From positions 1 to 64,000 of the forward strand of contig NZ_JAKGAP010000009.1 in the NCBI RefSeq assembly GCF_021532375.1: a DNA stretch of 64,000 nucleotides. The letters run 5' to 3'. Positions 34,941 to 43,126 of this stretch are shown in pieces (position 1 is the first letter of the stretch; each line of letters opens with the position of its first letter). Both the position numbers and the translations under genes were made by a program. Under the pieces are notes generated by a model. The model was given only the letters and a program-made list of their open reading frames with translations. It ran no database searches and had not been told where the DNA came from. The stretch is from Paenibacillus alkaliterrae. Lineage in GTDB: Bacteria > Bacillota > Bacilli > Paenibacillales > Paenibacillaceae.

Positions 34941-36227
34941 ATGATCAAGCGAAATACGGAAGTGGCGGACATTGTAGTTTTGGGCGGGGGTGCTGCGGGC
35001 GTTATGGCTGCGGCAGCGGCGGCAAGAAATGGCGCAAACGTATTGCTCGTGGAGAGCCAGAATTGTCTCGGAGGTTCCCGGACGGCGACGGGGGTAGATA
35101 CCTTTTACGGATTTTATACGCCGGGCGAGCATCCAAGAAAAGTCGTAGGCGGCATCCCCGACGAGATTGTGGAGCGGCTGCGCAGGGAAAATAAGCTGTT
35201 TGAGAGGCAGAATACATATGGTGCTGGAACCGGGCTCACCTACGATGTGGAAGCGCTGAAGATCGCTTATGAGGATCTGGTTATGCAAGCGGGCTGCCGG
35301 CTTCTGTTTCATACGACGGCGTGTCATGTGGAAGCGGCGGATGGTCGGGTGAACAGCGTCTGGCTCGCCAACAAGGCGGGACTGACGGAAGTGAAAGCGG
35401 CTGTTTTTGTGGACACGACGGGAGACGCCGATATTGTAGCCCGCGCGGGCGGAGGCTTCAATGCCGGATCGGAGGCAGAGCCGAACCAGTCACTGAGCAC
35501 GATATTTTTCATGGGCAACGTCGATCTGGAGCGTGCGGCTGCGGTCAGCCACCGCGAGATGGCGGAGCGGATGAAGGAAGCGAACCGGAGAGGTAAGTTT
35601 ACGCTTCCCCGGGAAGACGGTTCGTATCACCGGACGCCGAACCCCGGTGTCATTCAGGCGAACATGGTACGAGTAAAAAACATCGACGCTACTGATCCCT
35701 TCGCGTTGACGAAGGCCGAACTCGAAGGCAGGAAGCAGGTGCAGCAGTATGCCGCTTTCCTGAAGTCGCATATTCCGGGATTTGAAAGCGCCTTCCTAAT
35801 CGGCACGAGCCAATATATTGGCGTTCGAGAATCGCGTAAAATCGAAGGACATTATACGCTGACCGAGGATGACGTCATCAGCGGTCGAAAGTTCTCCGAT
35901 TCCATCGCCTGCTGCGGTGCTCCGGTCGAGGATCACCACCCCGGCGAAGGCACGCGTTGGGCGTATGTGTCGGACGGCGGGCATTATCATATTCCGTTCC
36001 GCTGCCTGATCCCGGTCGCTCTGCACAACGTTGTTGTGGCTGGACGATGTCTGTCCGCGACGCATGGAGCACAGGCATCCGCACGGAATTCAGCGCAGTC
36101 GATGGCCATGGGGCAGGCGGCGGGTACGGCAGCGGCACTTGCGGCTAAGGACAAAACTGATTTTGCCGATCTGGATATCGACGCGGTGCGACGCATGCTT
36201 ACAGAGCAGTACGCAATCATCGATTAG
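34941..36227 (+). CDS. FAD-dependent oxidoreductase (FAD_oxidored family)
   Basis: This encodes 428 residues. The N-terminal FAD-binding motif is VVLGGGAAGVMAAAAAARNG, with VLLVE as the acidic end of the second strand, followed by LGGSRTATG. Near the C-terminus (about 360-400) are VVVAGRCLSATHGAQASARN and MAMGQAAGTAA, the second FAD contact typical of the FAD_oxidored group. These enzymes are often encoded near sugar-use genes, but the reactions of most are unknown. ATG 34941 follows AAAGGCGG. The phosphotriesterase-like gene follows after 33 bases, in the same apparent operon. Confidence 0.88.
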   Translation: MIKRNTEVADIVVLGGGAAGVMAAAAAARNGANVLLVESQNCLGGSRTATGVDTFYGFYTPGEHPRKVVGGIPDEIVERLRRENKLFERQNTYGAGTGLTYDVEALKIAYEDLVMQAGCRLLFHTTACHVEAADGRVNSVWLANKAGLTEVKAAVFVDTTGDADIVARAGGGFNAGSEAEPNQSLSTIFFMGNVDLERAAAVSHREMAERMKEANRRGKFTLPREDGSYHRTPNPGVIQANMVRVKNIDATDPFALTKAELEGRKQVQQYAAFLKSHIPGFESAFLIGTSQYIGVRESRKIEGHYTLTEDDVISGRKFSDSIACCGAPVEDHHPGEGTRWAYVSDGGHYHIPFRCLIPVALHNVVVAGRCLSATHGAQASARNSAQSMAMGQAAGTAAALAAKDKTDFADLDIDAVRRMLTEQYAIID

Positions 36228-36260
36228 AAGTAATCAGATTTTCGATCGGGAGGGACAAAA

Positions 36261-37217
36261 GTGGGAAAAGTCAGAACGGTACTGGGCGATGTCGATTCCG
36301 CGAATCTGGGCATGGTGTATGCGCATGAGCATCTTATTATTTCCGGCGGTCTGGGAGTGATGAAGAAAAGCGACCTGCTGCTTAACAGTGTGGAGGCGGC
36401 CTGCAAGGAAGTGGAAGACGTGAAGCAGTACGGCATCAAAACCTTTGTCGACATGATGCCGCTCGATTGCGGCCGAGATCCCGAGAAGCTTGTTGAGATC
36501 GCTGTCCGTACGGGTACACATGTAATTGCCGCAACCGGATTCCATAAACCGATGTATTACGACGATATTCATTGGATTTACCACTACTCGGAACGTCAGA
36601 TCTGCGACCTGCTGGCGGCAGAGGTCATGGAGGGGATGGACCGGCACAGCCACAACGGACCGATCGTGGAGCGCATCAAGGCGCGTGCGGGACTGCTGAA
36701 AGGGGCATCGGACTATAATCGGATCAGCGCCGTGTCGCAAAAATTGTTCAATGCCGTCGCAGAAGCTCAGAGCATAACCGGGGCCCCCGTATCGACTCAC
36801 ACGGAAGAAGGAACGATGGGGCTGGAGCAGATCCGGCTGCTGACCGATCTGGGCGTTCCGGCGGACTCGATCATTATTTGCCACACGGACCGCAACCCGG
36901 ACCTCGAGTATCATACCGCCATGCTGGAGAGCGGCATCTTCCTGGAATACGACAATGCGTCCCGGATCAAATACTGGCCGGACAGCATGATCATCGATTT
37001 GATCGTGAAAGTCGTGGAGGCGGGCTTCGAGGATCAGATCCTGCTCGGCACTGACTTTGCGCTTCGTTCCTATTGGAAAGCATACGGCGGAGGTCCCGGC
37101 ATGGCCCATCTGGCGCAATCCTTTATTCCGCGCTTGATGAAGAATGGGCTCAGCGCAGAAACGATTGCCAAGTTTATGATTCATAATCCTGCACGGGCGT
37201 TTTCATTTTCGAAATAA
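36261..37217 (+). CDS. Phosphotriesterase-like metal-dependent hydrolase (Php type)
   Basis: This encodes 318 residues, an amidohydrolase-type barrel. Metal ligands are visible: His-x-His in YAHEHLI near 20, a bridging lysine in RAGLLKGAS near 150, His in STHTEEG, His in ICHTDRNPD and Asp in LLGTDFAL near 270. Known family activities include lactonase, phosphotriesterase and phospho-sugar lactonase; the substrate here is open. GTG 36261 has GGGAGGG upstream. It follows the FAD gene by 33 bases and is followed after 11 bases by a truncated isomerase. The link to a YhfZ-like regulator mirrors the E. coli yhf cluster. Confidence 0.88.
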   Translation: MGKVRTVLGDVDSANLGMVYAHEHLIISGGLGVMKKSDLLLNSVEAACKEVEDVKQYGIKTFVDMMPLDCGRDPEKLVEIAVRTGTHVIAATGFHKPMYYDDIHWIYHYSERQICDLLAAEVMEGMDRHSHNGPIVERIKARAGLLKGASDYNRISAVSQKLFNAVAEAQSITGAPVSTHTEEGTMGLEQIRLLTDLGVPADSIIICHTDRNPDLEYHTAMLESGIFLEYDNASRIKYWPDSMIIDLIVKVVEAGFEDQILLGTDFALRSYWKAYGGGPGMAHLAQSFIPRLMKNGLSAETIAKFMIHNPARAFSFSK

Positions 37218-37228
37218 GAGCCAAGCGA

Positions 37229-37930
37229 ATGAAGCGGGGAAATTTGAAACGCATCAAGAAGCTGTGCGACGAGAGGCACATGCCGATTTCCTCGATGGTT
37301 TCGGCGTATCCGGAGCTGATCTCGCTGGAGGAGCACGTCCGCAGGTACGCGATCGATTCCTATAAGCGGCTGCTGGATATGGGCGTCTATCTGGACGCAA
37401 AAAATCTGCTGATCGTGCTTGGAGAATATATCTGGGAGAAAAATGTGATCAAACCCGAGCTGCAGTGGCGGCAGGCCGTCGAGGCGGCGCAGGAATTGTC
37501 CGACTATGCGGCCAAGTGCGAGATGAACGTGCTTGTCGAATTGGAGCCGTTCTCCTATTCGCTGGTTAACGACATCGACACGATGGAGAAGTTTCTTTTG
37601 GACGTCGACAAGTCCAACTGCCTGGCAAACGTGGATCTTGGCCACCTGCACGTCAGGGGCGTTCCCGCTTCCGAGATCATACGGCTGAAAGGGAAAATCG
37701 GCGGCGTTCATCTGTCCGACAACGACGGCACCATTCATAACGACTGGCCGACTAGAAGGGGCAACGCGGATCTGGAAGGGTATCTGAAAGTGCTGCACGA
37801 ATGCGGATACGACGATGTAGTGTCCATCGAGCTGGAATTTGCCGACGATCCGGACCGCATCATCGAATGGGTCACCGAAGCGTATGACCGGACAGCGGAA
37901 TTGATGGATCAATTAAAGCTGCGGTCTTAA
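37229..37930 (+). CDS. N-terminally short TIM-barrel isomerase/epimerase
   Basis: This encodes 233 residues of the AP-endonuclease-2/xylose-isomerase-like family. Metal-ligand strands are present: VLVELEPF, NVDLGHLH, GGVHLSDNDG and SIELEF. Family members usually have 270 to 290 residues and begin with a first barrel strand (a KIGLSTYS-like pattern). Here the protein begins directly in the helix RGNLKRIKKLCDERHMP, so about 40 residues are missing. Only 11 bases separate it from the stop of the hydrolase gene, and the ribosome site is weak. A deletion fusing the php end to the isomerase interior would explain this, and the product may be inactive. Confidence 0.7.
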   Translation: MKRGNLKRIKKLCDERHMPISSMVSAYPELISLEEHVRRYAIDSYKRLLDMGVYLDAKNLLIVLGEYIWEKNVIKPELQWRQAVEAAQELSDYAAKCEMNVLVELEPFSYSLVNDIDTMEKFLLDVDKSNCLANVDLGHLHVRGVPASEIIRLKGKIGGVHLSDNDGTIHNDWPTRRGNADLEGYLKVLHECGYDDVVSIELEFADDPDRIIEWVTEAYDRTAELMDQLKLRS

Positions 37931-38079
37931 GCAAAGATGAGGAAGGAACAGAGCGGAAGGAATGCTCTCGGTTGTTTGCAGGCGATATACGATTGCGCCG
38001 AATCCGGCCAGCCGCAGCGCGTTGGGAGCGGACAACTGCGGAATGTGAGCGTTTAGCTGAGAGGGAAGATACGGAGAAT

Positions 38080-38883
38080 ATGGAAATCAAAGGATTTTCG
38101 ACCAGCATGTTTGGCTGGAACGTGAATTATTGGACGCAGGACAAGGAGCCGGTATGGGAGGAAATTTTCCGTGAATGCGTTGAAGCGGGCCTTGACGCGG
38201 TGGAGATTGACGCCGTGCCGGAACAGACGGAGACAGCCAAAGCGCTTGGGTTGGCGGTCTCCGGCACGTATGTGGGATTGGCGCTGCACGAGCCGTTCGA
38301 AGCGCTCGACATCGACAACAATGTCATACCGGCTGCAAGGCGGCTTGCGGAAGCCGGAGGCACCGATCTCATCATCAATGCCGATCCGAAGGGCGGCTGG
38401 GGAGAGGCTCAGCCGAAGACAGAAGAGGAATTCAGGAGACAGGGCGATAATCTTGCGAGAATCGCCGCCGCAGTCCGACCGCTCGGATTGAAGGTAAGCC
38501 TGCACAATCACGCGGCGGACAAGCATAATGCGGAAGGCGATCTGCGCTCAGTCATCGAATACGCTTCGCCTGAGGTAGGGCTCTGCATCGATACCGGATG
38601 GGCCCATGCGGCTGGATGCGATCCGATCGATTGGATCCGGAAATATCCGGATCGAGTCGCGGCCTTGCATCTGCGGAACCAGAACGGGGACATTCCGACG
38701 GAGGATATCCTTACGGGCGAGATTAACATGCGCGATCTGATCGCCGCCCTCGCGGAAATCGGTTACACGGGCTGGCTGTCTTTCGAGCTGTGGCACCGCG
38801 AGGACAATAACCCGCAGCGCACGCTGACGGAAGATACAAGGCTGTCGATCGAAGGCCTGAAGCGCTGGCTGGCGGAGTTTTAG
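38080..38883 (+). CDS. Sugar phosphate isomerase/epimerase (TIM barrel)
   Basis: This encodes 267 residues. It is a full-length family member with the first strand GFSTSMFGWN, a middle LKVSLHNHAADKH, then LCIDTGWAHAAG, VAALHLRNQNGD and LSFELWHRED carrying the metal ligands Glu, Asp, His and Glu. Enzymes of this type interconvert ketoses or keto-polyols, as in inositol or tagatose pathways. ATG 38080 is chosen because the fold starts there; GAGGGAAG lies 11 bases upstream, and an in-frame start at 37972 would add a non-homologous Arg-rich stretch. The gene is in the same direction as its paralogue, 149 bases away. Confidence 0.85.
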   Translation: MEIKGFSTSMFGWNVNYWTQDKEPVWEEIFRECVEAGLDAVEIDAVPEQTETAKALGLAVSGTYVGLALHEPFEALDIDNNVIPAARRLAEAGGTDLIINADPKGGWGEAQPKTEEEFRRQGDNLARIAAAVRPLGLKVSLHNHAADKHNAEGDLRSVIEYASPEVGLCIDTGWAHAAGCDPIDWIRKYPDRVAALHLRNQNGDIPTEDILTGEINMRDLIAALAEIGYTGWLSFELWHREDNNPQRTLTEDTRLSIEGLKRWLAEF

Positions 38884-38907
38884 CGGACAGGATCATTTAT
38901 TAATGAA

Positions 38908-38923
38908 ATGGAAACGCTTACGT
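38908..38923 (+). promoter_or_regulatory. Possible CcpA cre site
   Basis: ATGGAAACGCTTACGT at 38908-38923 matches the cre consensus WTGNAANCGNWNNCW except at the last base. It lies 25 bases after the isomerase stop and before the 43-residue frame, a position suited to catabolite repression of that small gene. Confidence 0.4.
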
Positions 38924-38948
38924 GTACTAAAAAGGAGAGAGGTTTCCA

Positions 38949-39080
38949 ATGTTTATATTCTATAAAGAATACACCGATATTTTGTCGAGGCCGGATATTG
39001 TTGAAGGGGAAGCCAAACAGTTGGAAGCTTGGATGAATTATTACAAGCTGCGGGCTAACTTCTTACAGAAGCTGAATTAA
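38949..39080 (+). CDS. 43-residue small protein
   Basis: This encodes 43 residues beginning MFIFYKEYTDILSRP and ending LRANFLQKLN. AAGGAGAG at 38932-38939 sits nine bases before the ATG, a strong and well-spaced ribosome site. The sequence is amphipathic and charged, with no signal peptide or cysteine. I do not recognise a family. A terminator follows 12 bases after the stop. The ribosome site, cre-like element and terminator together argue that it is a real gene closing the 34941-38883 operon or transcribed on its own. Confidence 0.6.
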   Translation: MFIFYKEYTDILSRPDIVEGEAKQLEAWMNYYKLRANFLQKLN

Positions 39081-39091
39081 ACGAATGAAGC

Positions 39092-39164
39092 ACCCCCTAT
39101 ACAGCAGGCAGTGGAAAATACCGCAAGCGGTAAACCCTTTGCATACTGCAGGGGGTCCTTTTTT
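39092..39164. terminator. Terminator between convergent genes
   Basis: ACCCCCT at 39092-39098 pairs with AGGGGGT at 39150-39156 and is followed by seven T. The loop contains a second hairpin (CCGCAAGCGG). It ends the 38949 transcript and may also serve the minus-strand AraC gene. Confidence 0.75.
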
Positions 39165-39167
39165 TAT

Positions 39168-40034
39168 TTACTGCGGTTCGGATTCGGGATCGACCGGTAA
39201 AAAGGCATGCCGCATCCGGTAATCAAGCGGAGAAATCGCCTGACTGGCCTTGAACGCTTTGGAGAAATGAGCGCCGTCAAAAAAGCCCGTAACAATCGCA
39301 ATCTCGGTAACCAGCATCGAGGTCGTTTCCAGCAGGCGTTTGGCCCATTCGATCCGGAATGTGAGAATATACTGTCCGAGCGTAGTTCCGGTTATCGTTT
39401 TAAAGATATGATTCAAATATCTTTCATTGAGGGAATGTCTTGCGGCCACTTCAGGCAATAAAATTTTCAGTCCGCTGTCCAGGCGCTCTTGGATATCTTC
39501 AATAACTTGACGGACGATTCGCTCGTGTTTATTCCGCTGCCCGGCGCTCTGCATCAGGACAGTGTGTATCTTAACGAATATATGAAGAAAATAATGTTTG
39601 GCCATCACGGAAGTTTGACGATTCATGCGCAGCTCGGTAATTAGCGTATGAAGGTCGGATTGCAAGCTGGGTACGGACAGCGGCTCTGTCTCAAGCTTCG
39701 ACTGGGAAAACAGACTTCGCATACGTGAATTCAATTCCGGGCGATCGAAATGGAACATCAAATAATACAAGTCAAACGATCCGTCCGAACAAAAGCTGTG
39801 ACGAATGGAATCCGAAACCAGGAACAGGTCCCCTTGCTTGAAGGACACCGTGCGCTTATCCTGCACGACAGTGTTTTCCCCCCGAGTGTAGTAATTCAAT
39901 TCGAACCCGGAGACTGCCCCGTTCCAGCCTCTGTTCCTCCAGAAGCCAAACGAATGAATCGAGAACTGCGTCCACTCCGAATCGAATAATTCAATAAGCG
40001 CCTTGAGAGGCGAAGCCGAATGGTATTCTCTCAT
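39168..40034 (-). CDS. AraC-family transcriptional regulator
   Basis: This encodes 288 residues. The N-terminal cupin-like ligand domain (GFELNYYTRGENTVV, FKQGDLFLVSDSIRHSF) is followed by a C-terminal double helix-turn-helix with LNERYLNHIFKTITGTTLGQYI and FFDGAHFSKAFKASQ. ATG at 40034 is not preceded by a strong ribosome site. It is divergent from the two oxygenase genes at 40160 and 41041, with about 125 bases between starts, so it probably controls them. Confidence 0.88.
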   Translation of the reverse strand: MREYHSASPLKALIELFDSEWTQFSIHSFGFWRNRGWNGAVSGFELNYYTRGENTVVQDKRTVSFKQGDLFLVSDSIRHSFCSDGSFDLYYLMFHFDRPELNSRMRSLFSQSKLETEPLSVPSLQSDLHTLITELRMNRQTSVMAKHYFLHIFVKIHTVLMQSAGQRNKHERIVRQVIEDIQERLDSGLKILLPEVAARHSLNERYLNHIFKTITGTTLGQYILTFRIEWAKRLLETTSMLVTEIAIVTGFFDGAHFSKAFKASQAISPLDYRMRHAFLPVDPESEPQ

Positions 40035-40159
40035 AATAACCTCATTTTTTCTTACTTTTTTACAAATATAATTTGATTATACAATACGGAATCCGGATAG
40101 TGAAATACAATACAGGTAGACGGATAAGTCATTACGAAGTTGAAGGGGGGATTAAGCGT

Positions 40160-41005
40160 ATGAAGGATACAGTTGGACTTATTACCCAAGAAGATAAGGA
40201 ATTTTACAAGCAGAACGGCTATTGGATCAGCCCGGTGCTATTTGATGAAGCAGAAATAGAGGCTATGCGCCAAGCGCATGACCGCGTATGGGCTAACGAT
40301 TACGACGGCGACGGATATCCGCTGGGAGAATGGGACGGGGAACCCAAGTCGCTTAGAAAAATCGACAATACCTGGTGGATCAACGATGTGATCCGGGATA
40401 CCGTGACGAATCCGGTGCTCGGCCGAATCGCCGCCGGCTTGATGGACAGCACTGGAGCGCGGTTGTGGTACGATCAGATTATTTACAAACCGGGTACAGG
40501 CACCGGCAAGAAGGATTCTGTTTCACTTGGGAATGTAGGATGGCATCAGGACTATATATACTGGCAATGCACGAATACGGACAATCTGGTTACCGCTTGG
40601 ATCGCTCTCCAGGATACGGATCTGTCAAACGGCTGCATGTCCGTTATCCCCGGTTCCCACAAATGGGGATTGCTTGAAGGGAGCGACGGTTTCTTCAACC
40701 GGGATCTTGATGCTGTCAAGTCCAGGCTTGAGGGGGCTGGGAGGGATTGGAAGGAAGTGCCGATGATTCTTAAGGCCGGTCAGGCAAGCTTCCATCATTC
40801 CTTGGCGATTCACGGCTCAGGCCAAAATTATTCTGAGCATCCAAGGTTGTCCATTGTGGCTCATCTGATGCCTGATGGCACGTACTATAAGAACCGCGGT
40901 CATAACGTGGACAATATCCGGCTGCTGGGGTCCCGTCCCAAAGAAGGGCAATTGTACAACAGTGAATATTTTCCGCTCGCTTATTCAGAAAAAGCCGATT
41001 CATAA
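40160..41005 (+). CDS. Phytanoyl-CoA dioxygenase-like Fe(II)/2-oxoglutarate oxygenase 1
   Basis: This encodes 281 residues. The iron triad is clear: His129 and Asp131 in GWHQDYIYW, and His218 in LAIHGSGQN. CMSVIPGSHKWGLLEG is the usual loop of the PhyH family. These enzymes hydroxylate or cleave small substrates using 2-oxoglutarate and oxygen. ATG 40160 follows AAGGGGGGAT; an in-frame start at 40073 would lie in the promoter region. The second oxygenase starts 36 bases after its stop, so the two form an operon probably controlled by the divergent AraC gene. The substrate is unknown. Confidence 0.9.
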   Translation: MKDTVGLITQEDKEFYKQNGYWISPVLFDEAEIEAMRQAHDRVWANDYDGDGYPLGEWDGEPKSLRKIDNTWWINDVIRDTVTNPVLGRIAAGLMDSTGARLWYDQIIYKPGTGTGKKDSVSLGNVGWHQDYIYWQCTNTDNLVTAWIALQDTDLSNGCMSVIPGSHKWGLLEGSDGFFNRDLDAVKSRLEGAGRDWKEVPMILKAGQASFHHSLAIHGSGQNYSEHPRLSIVAHLMPDGTYYKNRGHNVDNIRLLGSRPKEGQLYNSEYFPLAYSEKADS

Positions 41006-41040
41006 AACGATAATAAACGACTATATACGGAGGTAAAAAA

Positions 41041-41877
41041 ATGAAAATCAAATTGACACCTGAAGAAATTAAAAATGGCCGCCTCGATCCGGAAACGCTT
41101 GCAATCGCTATCGAGCAAGTAAAAGCGAACGGTTATATTGTATTCGACAAAGTATACAGCGACGAGCAAATGGCGGAGCTTCGCGGCGCTTTCGATCCGT
41201 TGTTCGATGAATACATCGAAAAGAAAGGCTACAACACTGGCACCAACCGGGCGCAGATGCATCTGCCGTTCCAGCATCCGTTCAGTGATGCCTCGATCAT
41301 CGAGCATCCGATCGCGATGTCCGTTATCGACGGGCTGCTTGGAGAGTACAATAAATTGGTCTACTTCGCATCCGATACGCCGATGCCCGGTTCGGACTAT
41401 CAAGCCGTGCATTGCGACATCAACCCGCTGTTCCCGGACCTGTCGGTTCCGCTGCCTCCATTCAGTCTCGTCTTGAATATTCCGCTTGTGGATACGACGG
41501 AGGAGAACGGGCCGCTAGAAGTATGGCCGGGCGGCACGCATTTGCACGGAGACCGCGCGAACCAGGATACGCTGGGCGGCGTGATCAATCCGCACATGCA
41601 CATCGTGAGAGCGGCCGAGCACATGCATTCCGAGAAAGTATACATGTCCGCCGGTTCCATCGTCATCCGCGACATCCGTATGTGGCACCGCGGCACGCCG
41701 AACCGTTCCGAATACCGCCGCACGAACATCGCGCTGATCTACAACCGCGACTGGTACGGCAGCGGCTACCAGATTCAAATTCCGACGGAAGTTTACGAGA
41801 ATCTTCCGGAACGCTCCAAACAGCTGCTGCGCACCGAAAAAGTCGGCTACCCGGTTAAGATGCCCTGGGAATGGTAA
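41041..41877 (+). CDS. Phytanoyl-CoA dioxygenase-like oxygenase 2
   Basis: This encodes 278 residues. The iron ligands are His124 and Asp126 in VHCDINPLF and His216 in MWHRGTPNRS; the arginine that grips 2-oxoglutarate is in the following SEYRRTNIALIY. PLEVWPGGTHLHGD is the family loop. GGAGG lies well placed before ATG 41041. Despite the shared fold it is only distantly similar to its neighbour, so the two probably act on different steps or substrates. No terminator hairpin was clear in the 209 bases before the next gene. Confidence 0.9.
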   Translation: MKIKLTPEEIKNGRLDPETLAIAIEQVKANGYIVFDKVYSDEQMAELRGAFDPLFDEYIEKKGYNTGTNRAQMHLPFQHPFSDASIIEHPIAMSVIDGLLGEYNKLVYFASDTPMPGSDYQAVHCDINPLFPDLSVPLPPFSLVLNIPLVDTTEENGPLEVWPGGTHLHGDRANQDTLGGVINPHMHIVRAAEHMHSEKVYMSAGSIVIRDIRMWHRGTPNRSEYRRTNIALIYNRDWYGSGYQIQIPTEVYENLPERSKQLLRTEKVGYPVKMPWEW

Positions 41878-42019
41878 CCGCTAGCCAATAGCCCTCGGTA
41901 TTCGATGAGAATGCAGGGGATTAATGACTGCAGGACAGCTGTTTCTAAAATTGGAAACGTGAAGGAAAAACGGCTGCGTGAGCCGTTGCCACTTACTAAA
42001 AAATGAAAATGGGCTTGCT

Positions 42020-42065
42020 AAAACTAATACCATTAGTTTATTATAAAACTAATGGTATTAGTTTT
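42020..42065. promoter_or_regulatory. Double palindromic operator for the TetR-family regulator
   Basis: ACTAATACCATTAGT and ACTAATGGTATTAGT lie 25 bases apart. Each is itself a near-palindrome, and each is the reverse complement of the other, so together they form one large inverted repeat. They lie 22 bases before the metallo-beta-lactamase gene, which is followed by a TetR gene. Confidence 0.8.
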
Positions 42066-42086
42066 TATTTGAGGAGGCCGATAGGG

Positions 42087-42477
42087 ATGAGGTTCATTCG
42101 TGAGAAGACGGTTGTACAGTTGACGTATTTACCAACTATTTTTCCGGTAAACTGCTATTTGGTGGAAGAGGAGGATGGCTTAACGCTTGTTGACGCCGCG
42201 CTTCCGAATAACGTTAAGGCAATCCTTCAAGCGGCAGAGCGGATGGAGAAACCGATTACTCGGATCGTGCACAGGCGTCGCGGTTTCCGGACAAATGAGA
42301 CTGCTGTTCCCTTTTCCGGCCATGGCCACCTGGGATAAACAAACAAGCCTGGAAACGGCACGAAGGCTTAGCGCATTAAATCCGTCCTTGCTTGCGACGG
42401 GACACGGCAACATGTCGATGCAGCCGAGGCGGTTAATGGATCGGGCGATCGCCGAGGCGGAGCGGTCATTGGCTTAG
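42087..42477 (+). pseudogene. Metallo-beta-lactamase-fold hydrolase with internal deletion
   Basis: The first 60 codons read the N-terminus of an MBL-fold hydrolase (FPVNCYLVEEEDGLTLVDAA, then MEKPITRIV). At about 42270 the frame changes. The remainder (TGVAVSGQMRLLFPFPAMAT, TARRLSALNPSLLATGHGN) is the family C-terminus, read from another frame to the stop at 42475-42477. The HxHxDH metal-binding block and about 80 to 100 residues that should lie between are gone, so the product cannot be active. AGGAGG precedes the ATG at 42087, and the operator and start signals are intact. Confidence 0.85.
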
Positions 42478-42504
42478 TAGATAACGAAAGGAAGAATGAT
42501 CTGC

Positions 42505-43068
42505 ATGACACCCAGAAAAGGGCTTGATTTACCGACGATTGTAGCAGCGGCGGCCGGAATTGCCGATGCTTCCGGCGTGGAAGAGGTAACGCTCGCCTCG
42601 CTTGCGCAAAAATTAGGCGTACGTTCTCCTTCCTTATATAATCATATCAAAGGATTGACAGGTTTGCGCATCCAGCTGGCCATTTACGGATTGAAGAAGC
42701 TAACCGCTGTCATAAACGATGATTTAAAGGATAAAGAAGGAGACGAGGCTATGCTTGCCATAGCTGCGGCCTATATCGCATTTGCCCGCGCCCACCCGGG
42801 CTTATACGAGCTAACGCTGCGCGCTCCAGATACCGGGGAGAAGGAATATGCGGAAGCAGGGCGGGTGCTGGTCGATATATTAGTAGGGACGCTGAGCTAT
42901 TATGAGCTCGACGCCGACATGTCAATCCATATTGTACGCGGCTTTCGCAGCTTATTGCACGGGTTCGCCTCCATCGAGCAGAAGGGCGGCTTCGGCATGC
43001 CGCAGGCTGTCGACGAAAGCTTGAAAATCGTGCTGCAAGCCTATTTAAAGGGATTAAGGCAGTCCTAA
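42505..43068 (+). CDS. TetR/AcrR-family repressor with WHG domain
   Basis: This encodes 187 residues. The N-terminal TetR helix-turn-helix (VTLASLAQKLGVRSPSLYNHI, at about 30-50) is followed by a WHG-type ligand domain containing FARAHPGLYELTL and IVRGFRSLLHGFASIE. It most likely binds the ACTAATACCATTAGT repeats at 42020-42065 and represses its own operon. The upstream target, a metallo-beta-lactamase gene, is broken, so this repressor may now control only itself. ATG 42505 is preferred, 11 bases after AAAGGAAGA; the ATG at 42496 abuts that site. Confidence 0.88.
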   Translation: MTPRKGLDLPTIVAAAAGIADASGVEEVTLASLAQKLGVRSPSLYNHIKGLTGLRIQLAIYGLKKLTAVINDDLKDKEGDEAMLAIAAAYIAFARAHPGLYELTLRAPDTGEKEYAEAGRVLVDILVGTLSYYELDADMSIHIVRGFRSLLHGFASIEQKGGFGMPQAVDESLKIVLQAYLKGLRQS

Positions 43069-43075
43069 TGACAAA

Positions 43076-43121
43076 AAAAGAGCAATAGCCCGGCTGATTC
43101 GCTAGCGCTACTGCTCTTTTG
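43076..43121. terminator. Terminator between convergent genes
   Basis: AAAAAGAGCA-TAGC pairs with GCTA-TGCTCTTTT, each arm carrying one extra base, with A and T tracts on both sides. It serves the TetR gene and the ROK kinase gene. Confidence 0.88.
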
Positions 43122-43126
43122 TCCTA

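Noticed and set aside
36234-37184. 316-codon minus-strand frame over the Php-like gene
   Set aside because: His/Arg-rich antisense shadow without a start signal.
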